A stretch of DNA of 64,000 nt, from the NCBI RefSeq assembly GCF_902859585.1, contig NZ_CADIJM010000008.1, forward strand, positions 124,001-188,000. Direction: 5' to 3'. The translations under genes were made by a program, and so were the position numbers. The notes beneath the pieces are model-generated. The model worked only from the letters and a program-made list of their open reading frames with translations, had not been told where the DNA came from and did not search any database. The stretch comes from Achromobacter animicus. GTDB lineage: Bacteria; Pseudomonadota; Gammaproteobacteria; Burkholderiales; Burkholderiaceae_B. Positions 47,947 to 56,387 of the stretch are shown here, piece after piece (position 1 is the stretch's first letter; each line of letters begins with the position of its first letter).

Positions 47947-48011
47947 GGGCGGCCAACGGCGGTCGCCCGACGCAACACGCCGCGACACGCGGCCAGGGAC
48001 AACGACGTTCC
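47947..48011 (+). ncRNA. Dual-hairpin ANTAR-target RNA leader of the nas operon
   Basis: Hairpin P1: GGGCGGCC (47947-47954), loop AACGGC (47955-47960), GGTCGCCC (47961-47968); eight pairs, one of them G-U. Hairpin P2: GGGAC (47996-48000), loop AACGAC (48001-48006), GTTCC (48007-48011); five pairs, one G-U. Both loops are hexanucleotides with A at position 1 and G at position 4, the defining pattern of RNAs bound by ANTAR proteins. The 27-base linker can form its own GCCGC/GCGGC stem (47979-47983 and 47989-47993). P2's 3' strand is also used by the terminator, so the two cannot coexist. Confidence 0.85.
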
Positions 48012-48059
48012 GCTGCGCCATCGGATCCAGATCCGTGGCGCGCGGGACGTTTTTTTTTT
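48006..48059 (+). terminator. Leader terminator controlled by antitermination, before nrtA
   Basis: A long hairpin: 48006-48013 pairs with 48042-48049 (one G-U), then after a bulged T 48015-48020 pairs with 48036-48041, then after another bulged T 48022-48026 pairs with 48031-48035, with loop CCAG. That is 19 pairs, directly followed by ten T (48050-48059). It lies 36 bases before the nrtA start. Without NasT binding, transcription should stop here. Confidence 0.92.
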
Positions 48060-48095
48060 CCGCCATTTTTTCCGTCACCCCGCAAGGAACCCTCC

Positions 48096-49394
48096 ATGAC
48101 GCTCATGACCCGCAGTTCCTCGACCGTCACCGCGCCCGCCGACGCGACCGCCAACGCCAGCCGCCGCAAATGGCTGGGCGGCACGGCGCGCGCGGTAGCC
48201 GGCGCCGGCCTGCTTTCGCTGGTCGATCCGCTGGTGCGCGCCGGCGCATGGGCCGCCGGGACAGACGCGCCGGAAAAGACCGAGGTCAAGATCGGCTTCA
48301 TTCCGCTGACCGACTGCGCCTCGGTGGTGATGGCGTCGGTGCTCGGCATCGACAAGAAGTACGGGGTCAAGATCACGCCGTCGAAGGAAGCATCTTGGGC
48401 CGCCGTGCGCGACAAGCTCATGAACGGCGAACTGGACATGGCCCACGTGCTGTACGGCCTGGTCTACGGCGTGCACATGGGCATCGGCGGTCCGAAGAAG
48501 GACATGGCCGTGCTGATGAGCCTGAACCAGAACGGTCAGGCGATCACGCTATCGAACAAGCTGCTGGAAGCGGGCGCACGCGACGGCGAATCGCTGGCCA
48601 AGCTGATGGCGGCCGACAAGCGCGAATACACCTTCGCACAGACCTTTCCGACGGGCACGCACGCGATGTGGCTGTATTACTGGCTGGCGGCTCATGGCAT
48701 CAATCCCATGAAGGACGCCAAGGTGATCACCGTGCCGCCGCCCCAGATGGTGGCGAACATGCGCGTGGGCAACATGGACGGCTACTGCGTGGGCGAGCCG
48801 TGGGGGGCGCGCGCCATCATGGACAAGATTGGCTTCACCACGGTGACGTCGCAGGGCATCTGGACCGACCACCCCGAAAAGGTCCTGGGCGCCAGCGCCG
48901 ACTTCGTGAACCGCAATCCCAATACCGCGCGTGCGGTCACCGCCGCGATCCTGGAAGCCGGCAAATGGATCGACGCGTCGCCCGAGAACCGCCGCAAGAC
49001 GGCCGAGACCATCGCCGCCAAGTCCTACGTCAACACCGATGCGGGCGTCATCGTGGACCGAATGCTGGGGCAGTACGACGATGGCTTGGGCAAGAAGTGG
49101 TCGGACGCGCACGCCATGCGCTTCTATGCGGACGGCGCCGCCAATTTTCCGTACCTGAGCGACGGCATGTGGTTCCTGACACAGCACAAGCGCTGGGGCT
49201 TGCTGAAGGAGCATCCCGATTACCAGGCGATCGCCACCCAGATCAATCGCGTCGACGTCTACAAGCAGGCCGCGCAGGCCGCGGGCGTTGCGCTGCCCGC
49301 CAGCGAAACGCGTACGTCCAAGCTGATCGACGGTGTGGTCTGGGACGGCAGCAATCCGGCGGCGTATGCCGACGGTTTCAAGGTCAAGGTCTGA
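48096..49394 (+). CDS. nrtA: Nitrate ABC transporter substrate-binding protein
   Basis: 432 aa from the ATG at 48096 (AAGGAACCCTCC upstream); a frame reaching further upstream crosses the leader RNA. A twin-arginine-like signal (ASRRKWLGGTARAVAGAGLL, about residues 22-41) indicates export. The mature part is an NrtA/CmpA-type binding protein (VKIGFIPLTDCASVVMASVLG, ELDMAHVLYGLVYGVHMGIGG, FPTGTHAMWLYYWLAAHGI, VGEPWGARAIMDKIGFTTV). It captures nitrate (or nitrite) in the periplasm. The export signal argues against it being the cytoplasmic sensor NasS, which has the same fold. First gene of the nas operon. Confidence 0.93.
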   Translation: MTLMTRSSSTVTAPADATANASRRKWLGGTARAVAGAGLLSLVDPLVRAGAWAAGTDAPEKTEVKIGFIPLTDCASVVMASVLGIDKKYGVKITPSKEASWAAVRDKLMNGELDMAHVLYGLVYGVHMGIGGPKKDMAVLMSLNQNGQAITLSNKLLEAGARDGESLAKLMAADKREYTFAQTFPTGTHAMWLYYWLAAHGINPMKDAKVITVPPPQMVANMRVGNMDGYCVGEPWGARAIMDKIGFTTVTSQGIWTDHPEKVLGASADFVNRNPNTARAVTAAILEAGKWIDASPENRRKTAETIAAKSYVNTDAGVIVDRMLGQYDDGLGKKWSDAHAMRFYADGAANFPYLSDGMWFLTQHKRWGLLKEHPDYQAIATQINRVDVYKQAAQAAGVALPASETRTSKLIDGVVWDGSNPAAYADGFKVKV

Positions 49395-49419
49395 TGGCCA
49401 CCACCAAAGGGGACTCGAA

Positions 49420-50250
49420 ATGTCTACCGTAACGATGACAACCCGCGGCGACGCATTCGCCGCGTTGTGGCGGGAACGCCTGGAATCCGCGCTGAAGGCG
49501 GTCGTGGGGCCCGTCGCCGGCTTTGCGCTCTTCGTGCTGGTCTGGCAGGTGGTGGCGATGCGCATACCGGAGATCCCGACGCCGGGCGTCACGTGGCATG
49601 CGGCCGTCGAGCTTTTCTCGGACCCGTTCTACGACAACGGCCCCAACGACAAGGGCATCGGCTGGAACCTGCTGGCTTCGCTGGAACGCGTGGCGATCGG
49701 CTTCGGGCTGGCGGCGCTGGTCGGCATCCCCGTGGGCTTTGCGATCGGCCGTTACGCCGCCGTGCGCGCCATGTTCTCGCCGATCGTCAGCCTGTTGCGG
49801 CCGGTGTCGCCGCTGGCGTGGCTGCCGCTGGGGTTGCTGCTGTTCAAGGCGGCCAACCCCGCCGCGATCTGGGCGATTTTCATCTGTTCGATCTGGCCGA
49901 TGATCATCAACACCGCCGTGGGCGTGTCTCGCGTGCCGCAGGACTACCTGAACGTGGCGCGCGTGTTGAACCTGTCCGAATGGAAGGTGACGACCAAGGT
50001 GCTGCTGCCTGCCGTGCTGCCCTACATGCTGACCGGCGTGCGGCTGTCGATCGGCACCGCCTGGCTGGTGATCGTGGCCGCCGAGATGCTGACGGGCGGC
50101 ACGGGCATCGGATTCTGGCTGTGGGACGAATGGAACAACCTGAAGGTCGAGCACATCGTCATCGCCATTTTCGTGATCGGCATCGTGGGGCTGCTGCTGG
50201 AAACCCTGCTGGTCGCGCTGGCCCGCCGTTTCACCTATACCGAGGAATAG
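49420..50250 (+). CDS. nrtB: Nitrate ABC transporter permease
   Basis: 276 aa from the ATG at 49420, 25 bp after nrtA. Six hydrophobic segments; the binding-protein-dependent permease signature is near residues 165-200 (VPQDYLNVARVLNLSEWKVTTKVLLPAVLPYM). Family blocks GIPVGFAIGRY and LRPVSPLAWLPLGLLLFKAANPAAI are NrtB-like. Forms the membrane channel energised by the next gene's ATPase. Confidence 0.94.
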   Translation: MSTVTMTTRGDAFAALWRERLESALKAVVGPVAGFALFVLVWQVVAMRIPEIPTPGVTWHAAVELFSDPFYDNGPNDKGIGWNLLASLERVAIGFGLAALVGIPVGFAIGRYAAVRAMFSPIVSLLRPVSPLAWLPLGLLLFKAANPAAIWAIFICSIWPMIINTAVGVSRVPQDYLNVARVLNLSEWKVTTKVLLPAVLPYMLTGVRLSIGTAWLVIVAAEMLTGGTGIGFWLWDEWNNLKVEHIVIAIFVIGIVGLLLETLLVALARRFTYTEE

Positions 50251-50254
50251 CGCC

Positions 50255-51133
50255 ATGAAGAAATTCGTACGCATCGAACGCGTGGGTCAGACCTTCGACA
50301 CCCGCAAGGGCGCCTTCGTGGCGCTGCGCGATATCGACCTGACGGTCGAGCAGGGCGAGTTCATCACGCTGATCGGCCACTCCGGCTGCGGCAAGTCCAC
50401 CTTGCTCAACCTGATCGCCGGGCTGACCCGGCCGACCAGCGGCGTGCTGCTGTGCGCCGAACGCGAGATCACCGGCCCGGGGCCCGACCGCGCGGTGGTG
50501 TTCCAGAACCATTCGTTGCTGCCGTGGCTGACGTGTTTCCAGAACGTGCACCTGGCGGTCGAGCGGGTATTCGGCGCCACGGAAAAGCGCGCCCAGCTGG
50601 CCGAGCGCACGCGCGCCGCGCTGGACCTGGTGGGCTTGCTGCCCGCGCAGAACAAGCTGCCGCGCGAGATTTCCGGGGGCATGAAGCAGCGTGTGGGCAT
50701 CGCGCGCGCGCTGGCGATCGAGCCGGGCGTGCTGCTGATGGACGAACCGTTTGGCGCGCTGGACGCGCTGACCCGCGCGCATCTGCAGGACGAGTTGCTC
50801 AAGATCGTGGCCAAGACGCGCACGACCACGATCATGGTCACCCACGACGTGGACGAAGCCGTGCTGCTGTCGGACCGCATCGTGATGCTGACCAACGGGC
50901 CGGCCGCGACCATCGGGGAGATCCTGCCGGTGCCGCTGTCCCGTCCGCGCGATCGCGTGCGGCTGGCCAACGATCCGACGTATCTTGCGTGCCGCGCGGG
51001 CGTGGTGGACTTTCTGCATCGCCGGCACGGTAATCCCGAACGTTCGCAGGCCGCGGCGCAGGCGAATGCGGTCCTGTCGGTTGTGCCCGCGCCGTTGGAA
51101 GAAGCAGCGGCGACGGCACGCGCCGCCGCGTAG
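50255..51133 (+). CDS. nrtD: Nitrate ABC transporter ATP-binding protein
   Basis: 292 aa. Walker A GHSGCGKST near residue 45, the Q-loop at VVFQNHSLLPWLT near 85, signature SGGMKQRVGIARAL near 143, Walker B LLMDEPFGALDALTRAH near 165, and the switch His in VTHDVDEAVLLSDR near 200. It starts 4 bp after nrtB. It has no extra C-terminal binding-protein domain, so it is NrtD-like rather than NrtC-like. Confidence 0.94.
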   Translation: MKKFVRIERVGQTFDTRKGAFVALRDIDLTVEQGEFITLIGHSGCGKSTLLNLIAGLTRPTSGVLLCAEREITGPGPDRAVVFQNHSLLPWLTCFQNVHLAVERVFGATEKRAQLAERTRAALDLVGLLPAQNKLPREISGGMKQRVGIARALAIEPGVLLMDEPFGALDALTRAHLQDELLKIVAKTRTTTIMVTHDVDEAVLLSDRIVMLTNGPAATIGEILPVPLSRPRDRVRLANDPTYLACRAGVVDFLHRRHGNPERSQAAAQANAVLSVVPAPLEEAAATARAAA

Positions 51134-51143
51134 GAGGTCTGTC

Positions 51144-52361
51144 ATGCAAGCCAGGCAGAAGCTGGTCGTGGTCGGCAACGGGATGGCCGGGATTCGCACC
51201 GTGGAGGAGCTGCTCACGCTCGCGCCGGATCTCTACGACATCACGGTGTTCGGCGCCGAGCCTCACACCAACTACAACCGGATCCTGCTGTCGCCCGTGC
51301 TGACCGGCGAACGCACGCTGCAGGACATCGTGCTGAACGACGAGGACTGGTATGCACGCCACGGCATCCGGCTGCTGCGCGGCCGCACGGTGACGGATAT
51401 CGATCGCGCGCGGCGCGTGGTGCAGGCCGACGACGGTTCTCGTACGCCTTACGACAGGCTGCTGCTGGCAACCGGGTCCACGCCTTTGATCCTGCCGGTG
51501 CCGGGTCATGATCTGGACGGCGTGGTGGCGTTTCGCGACATCGGCGACGTCAATCACATGATCGACGCCGCCACGCGCTACCGTCACGCGGTGGTGATCG
51601 GCGGCGGATTGCTGGGCCTGGAGGCCGCCAACGGCCTGGCGGCGCGCGGCATGACCGTGTCGGTGGTGCACCTGGGCGCGGCGTTGCTGGACCGCCAACT
51701 GGACGGCGAGGCTGCCGCGCTGCTGCGCGAAAACCTGGAAGCGCGGGGGCTGACGTTTTTGCTCCAGCACCAGACCGAGTCGATCCTGGGCGGCACGGAC
51801 GGGCGCGTGCGCGCGGTGCGCTTTGCCGACGGCACGGAAGTCCCGGCGGATCTGGTGGTAATGGCCGCCGGGGTGCGGCCCAACACCGAACTGGCCCAAC
51901 GCTGTGGACTGCATGTGGATCGGGGGGTGGTGGTGAGCGACACCTTGCAGACGTTCGACCCGCGCATCTATGCGGTGGGGGAATGCGTCAGCCACCGTGG
52001 CACGGCCTACGGGCTGGTCGCGCCGCTGTTCGAGCAGGCCAAGGTCGCGGCCAATCACCTTGCGCTGCACGGCATCGGCCGTTACGAGGGCAGCGTCACG
52101 TCGACGAAACTCAAGGTGACCGGCATCGACCTTTTCTCCGCGGGCAACTTCGCGGGCGGCGCGCAGACCGAGACGATCACGCTGGCCGACATGCCGGGCG
52201 GCGTCTACAAGAAACTGGTTATTCGCGACGACCGCCTGGTCGGCGCCTGCCTGTACGGCGATACGGCGGACAGCGCCTGGTACGTGCGGCTGATCCGCGA
52301 AGGCGTCGGCATCGGCGCGCTGCGCGACCGGCTGATGCTGGGCGAAGCGGGGGCGGAGTAG
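51144..52361 (+). CDS. FAD-dependent electron-transfer subunit of assimilatory nitrate reductase (NasC/NirB-N-like)
   Basis: 405 aa from the ATG at 51144 (TAGGAGG upstream). Two Rossmann nucleotide sites: VVVGNGMAGIRTVEELL at the N-terminus (FAD) and AVVIGGGLLGLEAANGLAARGM near residue 150 (NAD(P)H). The FAD-closing block DPRIYAVGECVSHRGTAYGLV is near 270. It matches the first half of NirB-type nitrite reductases and the NasC reductase subunits, but ends before any [2Fe-2S] or siroheme domain. With nasA starting 3 bp downstream, it most likely feeds NAD(P)H electrons to NasA, whose C-terminal [2Fe-2S] domain would accept them. Confidence 0.85.
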   Translation: MQARQKLVVVGNGMAGIRTVEELLTLAPDLYDITVFGAEPHTNYNRILLSPVLTGERTLQDIVLNDEDWYARHGIRLLRGRTVTDIDRARRVVQADDGSRTPYDRLLLATGSTPLILPVPGHDLDGVVAFRDIGDVNHMIDAATRYRHAVVIGGGLLGLEAANGLAARGMTVSVVHLGAALLDRQLDGEAAALLRENLEARGLTFLLQHQTESILGGTDGRVRAVRFADGTEVPADLVVMAAGVRPNTELAQRCGLHVDRGVVVSDTLQTFDPRIYAVGECVSHRGTAYGLVAPLFEQAKVAANHLALHGIGRYEGSVTSTKLKVTGIDLFSAGNFAGGAQTETITLADMPGGVYKKLVIRDDRLVGACLYGDTADSAWYVRLIREGVGIGALRDRLMLGEAGAE

Positions 52362-52364
52362 GAC

Positions 52365-55085
52365 ATGGACATGCCGATGGCGCGACGGATTGAAATCGTC
52401 AACGAAGCGGCGCGAGACGTGGCGTCGGTCTGCTGTTATTGCGGCACCGGCTGCGGGGTGCGCGTGCAGGTGCGCGATGGTGCGGTCGTTGGCGTGCGCG
52501 GCGACGAGTCGCATCCGGCCAATCGCGGCCGCTTGTGCAGCAAAGGTCTGGCGCTTGCCGACACCGTGCGGCGCGATGACGCGCGCGTGTTGTCGGCGCA
52601 ATGGCGTTCGGCGCGCGATCAGCCCCTTGAGGATGTCGCGCTGGCGCAGGCGCTGGACATCGCCGCGGACCGGCTGGCCGACGCGATTACCCGGCACGGC
52701 CCGGATGCCGTGGGCTTTTATCTGTCCGGACAGTTGCTGACCGAAGACTATGCCGTCTTCAACAAGCTGGCGCGGGCGCTGGCAGGCACGAACAACATCG
52801 ACACCAATTCGCGCCTGTGCATGTCAAGCGCGGTGTCGGGCTACAAGCGCACGCTGGGCGCGGACGCGCCGCCCGCCTGCTACGAAGACCTGGAACTGGC
52901 CGACACCGTGCTGATCGCCGGGTCCAACATGGCCTACGCGCACCCCGTGCTGTTTCGCCGGCTGGAAGCCGCGCGGGCCAGCCGGCCGCACATGAAGGTG
53001 ATCGTGATCGACCCGCGCCGCACCGACACGGCGGCGTTTGCCGACCTGCATCTGCCGATCGCGCCAGGGTCCGACGTGGCGCTGTTCAACGCCATGCTGC
53101 ATGTGATGCTGCGCGAGGGGCTGGTCGACGAGGACTACATCGCGCGCCATACCGAGGGCTTCGAGACGCTACGGGCGCGCGTGCAAACGGTGACACCCGA
53201 GGCGGCGCAGCGCCTCTGCGGCGTGCCGGCGCAGGACATCGTCCAGGCGGCGCGCTGGTTCGGCCAGGCGCCGGCGGCGCTGTCGCTGTACACGATGGGC
53301 TTGAACCAGTCGGTGGCGGGCACTGACAAGAATGCGGCGCTGATTCACCTGCATCTGGCCACCGGCCAGATCGGGCGTCCCGGCGCGGGGCCGTTTTCGC
53401 TGACGGGCCAGCCCAACGCCATGGGCGGGCGGGAAGCGGGCGGCATGGCGACCCTGCTGCCGGGCCATCGCGATCCCGCGTCGGCCACGGACCGCGCCGA
53501 GGTCGCGCGGCTGTGGGGGCTGAAGCGCCTGCCCGACGCGCCAGGCGCCACGGCGCTCGACATGTTCGACGCGGTGCTGGACGGGCGCATCAAGGTGTTG
53601 TGGATCGCGGCAACCAATCCCGCGCAGTCGCTGCCGGATCAGGCGCGCGTGCGGGCCGCGTTGGCCCGCGCGGAGTTCGTCATCGTGCAGGAGGCATTTG
53701 CCGGCACCGAGACGCTGGCCCATGCCGACCTGGTGCTGCCCGCGGCGACCTGGCCCGAGAAATCCGGCACGGTGACCAACTCCGAGCGGCGCATCAGCCG
53801 GGTCCGCGCCGCCATCGCGCCGCCCGGCGACGCGCAGCCCGACTGGCGATTGGCCCAGGCAGTTGCGCAGCGGCTCGCGGCGCGCATCGCGCCGGCCAAG
53901 GCGGCGCTGTTTGCCTATCGCGACGAAAGCGAGATCTTTGCCGAGCACGCCCGCATGACCGCCGGCCGGGACCTGGACTACAGCACGGTGGATTACGCCG
54001 TGCTGGCGCAGCACGGACCGCAGCAATGGCCGTACCGGGCGGGGCAGGGCACCGCGCGCCTGTACGCCGACGGCGTGTTTCCCACCACCAGCGGCCGCGC
54101 CCGGTTCTGCGACGTCGCATGGCGGCCGACCGCCGAAACCGTTTCCGGCGACTTTCCGCTGCAACTGACGACGGGCCGGTTGCGCGATCACTGGCACACG
54201 ATGGCGCGCACCTCGCTGGCTCGCGTGCTGACGCAGCATGTCGAGGAGCCATGGGTATCGCTGCATCCGGAGGACATGCGCCGCCTGGATCTGGCGCCCG
54301 GGTCACTGGCCCGGCTGCAGTCGCGGCGCGGCGCGCTGGTGCTGCCGGTGCAGGCGGACGCGTCGCTGCTTCCCGGCCAGGCCTTCGTGCCGATGCACTG
54401 GGGTAGCGCGTTCATGGCCGGCTTGGGCGTGAACGCGCTGACCAACCCGGCAGCCGATCCGATATCGCGCCAGCCCGAGCTCAAATTCAGCGCCGTGCGC
54501 GCCGAGCGGGCGGGCCTTGCGTGGCAGGCGGCGGCGTGGCGGCAGGGCGATGCAGCGGCGCTGCGCACCCGGCTGGCGCCCTGGCTGCACCGCTTCGACT
54601 ATGCCGTCGTCCTGCCGGTGGGCGCGGGCGGCGTCCGGTTGCGGCTCGCCAGCCGCGTCGCGCCAGAAGCCGACGTGCTGCACGAGTTGGCAGACACGCT
54701 GGACCTGCGGCGTCCCGATGTGGCGTACGACGATCCGGCGCGCGGCTATTTGCGCCGGGTCAGCGCCGGCCAAGGCACGCTGCATGCCTTTCTGCTGACG
54801 GGCGACCTGCGCGCGCAGGAGCCGCTGCTGGCGTGGGCTGCGGGAGGCGAGGCGCCCGCCAGCATCGCGGCGCTGCTGATGGGACGCGTTGCGGGCGCGG
54901 TGCGTTCGCGCACCCTCTGCGTCTGCAATGGCGTCAGCGAAGCGGCCATCCTGAAAGGCATCGAAGGCGGCTGCGATCTGGCGGGGCTGAAGGACACGCT
55001 GGGTTGCGGCACCGGCTGCGGTTCGTGCGTGCCGGAGATCCAGGCGCTGATGGCGCGCGCCCCCGCGGCGCCGGTGCTGGCGTGA
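52365..55085 (+). CDS. nasA: Assimilatory nitrate reductase catalytic subunit
   Basis: 906 aa molybdoenzyme reducing nitrate to nitrite in the cytoplasm. The N-terminal [4Fe-4S] site is CCYCGTGCGVRVQV (residues about 23-36) with the fourth Cys in GRLCSKG near 58. The bis-MGD body includes NNIDTNSRLCMSSAVSGYK near 140, IDPRRTDTAAFADLHLPI near 225 and HWHTMARTSLARVL near 610 (C-terminal MGD domain). The last 60 residues are a BFD-like [2Fe-2S] domain with four Cys (LCVCNGVSEAAI, then GCGTGCGSCVPEIQAL). It needs the Mo-guanine cofactor made by the mob/moe/moa genes at the left end of the window. Confidence 0.95.
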   Translation: MDMPMARRIEIVNEAARDVASVCCYCGTGCGVRVQVRDGAVVGVRGDESHPANRGRLCSKGLALADTVRRDDARVLSAQWRSARDQPLEDVALAQALDIAADRLADAITRHGPDAVGFYLSGQLLTEDYAVFNKLARALAGTNNIDTNSRLCMSSAVSGYKRTLGADAPPACYEDLELADTVLIAGSNMAYAHPVLFRRLEAARASRPHMKVIVIDPRRTDTAAFADLHLPIAPGSDVALFNAMLHVMLREGLVDEDYIARHTEGFETLRARVQTVTPEAAQRLCGVPAQDIVQAARWFGQAPAALSLYTMGLNQSVAGTDKNAALIHLHLATGQIGRPGAGPFSLTGQPNAMGGREAGGMATLLPGHRDPASATDRAEVARLWGLKRLPDAPGATALDMFDAVLDGRIKVLWIAATNPAQSLPDQARVRAALARAEFVIVQEAFAGTETLAHADLVLPAATWPEKSGTVTNSERRISRVRAAIAPPGDAQPDWRLAQAVAQRLAARIAPAKAALFAYRDESEIFAEHARMTAGRDLDYSTVDYAVLAQHGPQQWPYRAGQGTARLYADGVFPTTSGRARFCDVAWRPTAETVSGDFPLQLTTGRLRDHWHTMARTSLARVLTQHVEEPWVSLHPEDMRRLDLAPGSLARLQSRRGALVLPVQADASLLPGQAFVPMHWGSAFMAGLGVNALTNPAADPISRQPELKFSAVRAERAGLAWQAAAWRQGDAAALRTRLAPWLHRFDYAVVLPVGAGGVRLRLASRVAPEADVLHELADTLDLRRPDVAYDDPARGYLRRVSAGQGTLHAFLLTGDLRAQEPLLAWAAGGEAPASIAALLMGRVAGAVRSRTLCVCNGVSEAAILKGIEGGCDLAGLKDTLGCGTGCGSCVPEIQALMARAPAAPVLA

Positions 55086-55182
55086 CGACACGTTCGGACA
55101 TACGCCGGGCACGGCAACCGGTGTAGTATCAAGCCAGCTGTCCCCAAGGCGGGACGGCGCTTTCGGATTTCTGGAGTGGCTT

Positions 55183-55917
55183 GTGACGACGATGCGAAAA
55201 ATGGCATCCCTGGTTTTTGCGGCCGGCGCGTTGGGCGCGGCCGCTACGGCGCAGGCCGGCGTGTGTGACGCGAAGTTCATGCACGACGGCGGCGCCGTCC
55301 AACTAACCGGCTCGGGCAATCTGGCGCTGGGCGCGGATCTGACCTTCGCCGAAGTTACAAAAAGCAATGGCGACAACTGCCGCGCGCGCGTGCAGGGCGT
55401 TGCCCGATTCAGCTACGCGGGCCTGCCGCCCGGCAAGTCCAAGCTCGACTACCTGATGACCGTCAAGGGCGGCCAAGCCACCTTCCTGCGCTACGCCAGC
55501 GCGGGCGAAGCGCCCAAGCCTTCCGAAGGCCAGTTCGACCTGCGCATGCTGGGTCTCTTTGCCTACGACGGCAAGCTGGCGGCGGGCCAGAAGCTGCCCG
55601 GTTCGTCGTTCCGCCTGAAGATCGGCAAGGAAGCGCCGGTGGGCGGCCAGCCCAGCACCACGGTGCGCATCGGTGAAAAATCGGTTGGTCAGAAGACCTC
55701 GATGGACACCGCACTGGGCAAGCAGTCGTGCCACCCGATCACCTACACGCGCAATTCGGATCCCACGATGGCCACGTTTCAGGGCCTGACCATTCCCATC
55801 CCCGGCATGAACACGACGGTCACCGATTGGTATTGCCCGGCCGTGAATCTGGTGATGAAGCAGGACATCGATCAGGGCGGCGTGAAATCCGCCGTTGAGA
55901 TTACGCAGATCAAGTAG
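55183..55917 (+). CDS. Secreted protein of unknown function
   Basis: 244 aa. GTG start at 55183 with CTGGAG 7 bases upstream; an ATG at 55192 is the alternative. Signal peptide at about 1-26 (FAAGALGAAATAQA, cleavage before GVC). The mature part (about 218 residues) is beta-rich by eye, with cysteines near residues 28, 63, 183 and 220 that could pair in the periplasm. I do not recognise a family. It follows nasA by 97 bp but has no obvious tie to nitrate metabolism. Confidence 0.75.
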   Translation: MTTMRKMASLVFAAGALGAAATAQAGVCDAKFMHDGGAVQLTGSGNLALGADLTFAEVTKSNGDNCRARVQGVARFSYAGLPPGKSKLDYLMTVKGGQATFLRYASAGEAPKPSEGQFDLRMLGLFAYDGKLAAGQKLPGSSFRLKIGKEAPVGGQPSTTVRIGEKSVGQKTSMDTALGKQSCHPITYTRNSDPTMATFQGLTIPIPGMNTTVTDWYCPAVNLVMKQDIDQGGVKSAVEITQIK

Positions 55918-56001
55918 CACCCGGTAGCAAGCGGGCGTTTCCGCCCGCATGGCCGCTGGTATCATCGTTTCCGTCATGGACACACAACAGGAGCTCAGAA
56001 A

Positions 56002-56319
56002 ATGGCAACGAGAAAATCCGAAGACGTCGCAAAAGAAAAACTCATGGACAGTGTCAAGACCAGCCTGAACGACGCCGAAAGCCTGCTGCGCGAAGCCGCC
56101 AGCAGCACCGGCGACAAGGCCAACGAACTGCGCGACCGCGCCATGACCTCGCTGCGGCGCACGCGCGAGGCCCTGTACGAAGCGCAAGACGCCGTCCTCG
56201 AACGTGGCCGCAAGGCTGCCCGTGCGACGGATGACTACGTGCACGACAATCCCTGGCAAGCCATCGGGGTCGCAGGCGTGACCGGCCTGCTGCTCGGCTT
56301 GCTGATCAGCCGCCGCTGA
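56002..56319 (+). CDS. yqjD: DUF883 membrane-anchored protein (YqjD/ElaB type)
   Basis: 105 aa. A long amphipathic helix (KTSLNDAESLLREAASSTGDKANELRDRAM) is followed by DDYVHDNPWQAIGVAGVTGLLLGLLISRR, the C-tail anchor motif of the ElaB/YqjD/DUF883 family. Homologues bind ribosomes and the inner membrane in stationary phase. First of a yqjD-yqjE-yqjK-type set. Symbol given by family and order. Confidence 0.87.
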   Translation: MATRKSEDVAKEKLMDSVKTSLNDAESLLREAASSTGDKANELRDRAMTSLRRTREALYEAQDAVLERGRKAARATDDYVHDNPWQAIGVAGVTGLLLGLLISRR

Positions 56320-56387
56320 CAGGGCAGGACGTCCGGGCGGCAGGCACGGCTTCATGCCGTTGCCTGCCGCCCGGCGTTCTTTCAGCC

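Noticed and set aside
47718-48095. An upstream extension of nrtA
   Set aside because: The extension would translate through the sigma-54 promoter, the ANTAR hairpins and the terminator, all of which need to be non-coding. The ATG at 48096 has a ribosome site and precedes the signal peptide.
48096-49394. The nrtA product as the NasS sensor
   Set aside because: It has the same fold, but the RR-containing signal sequence and the nrtB-nrtD genes directly downstream point to a periplasmic transport protein.
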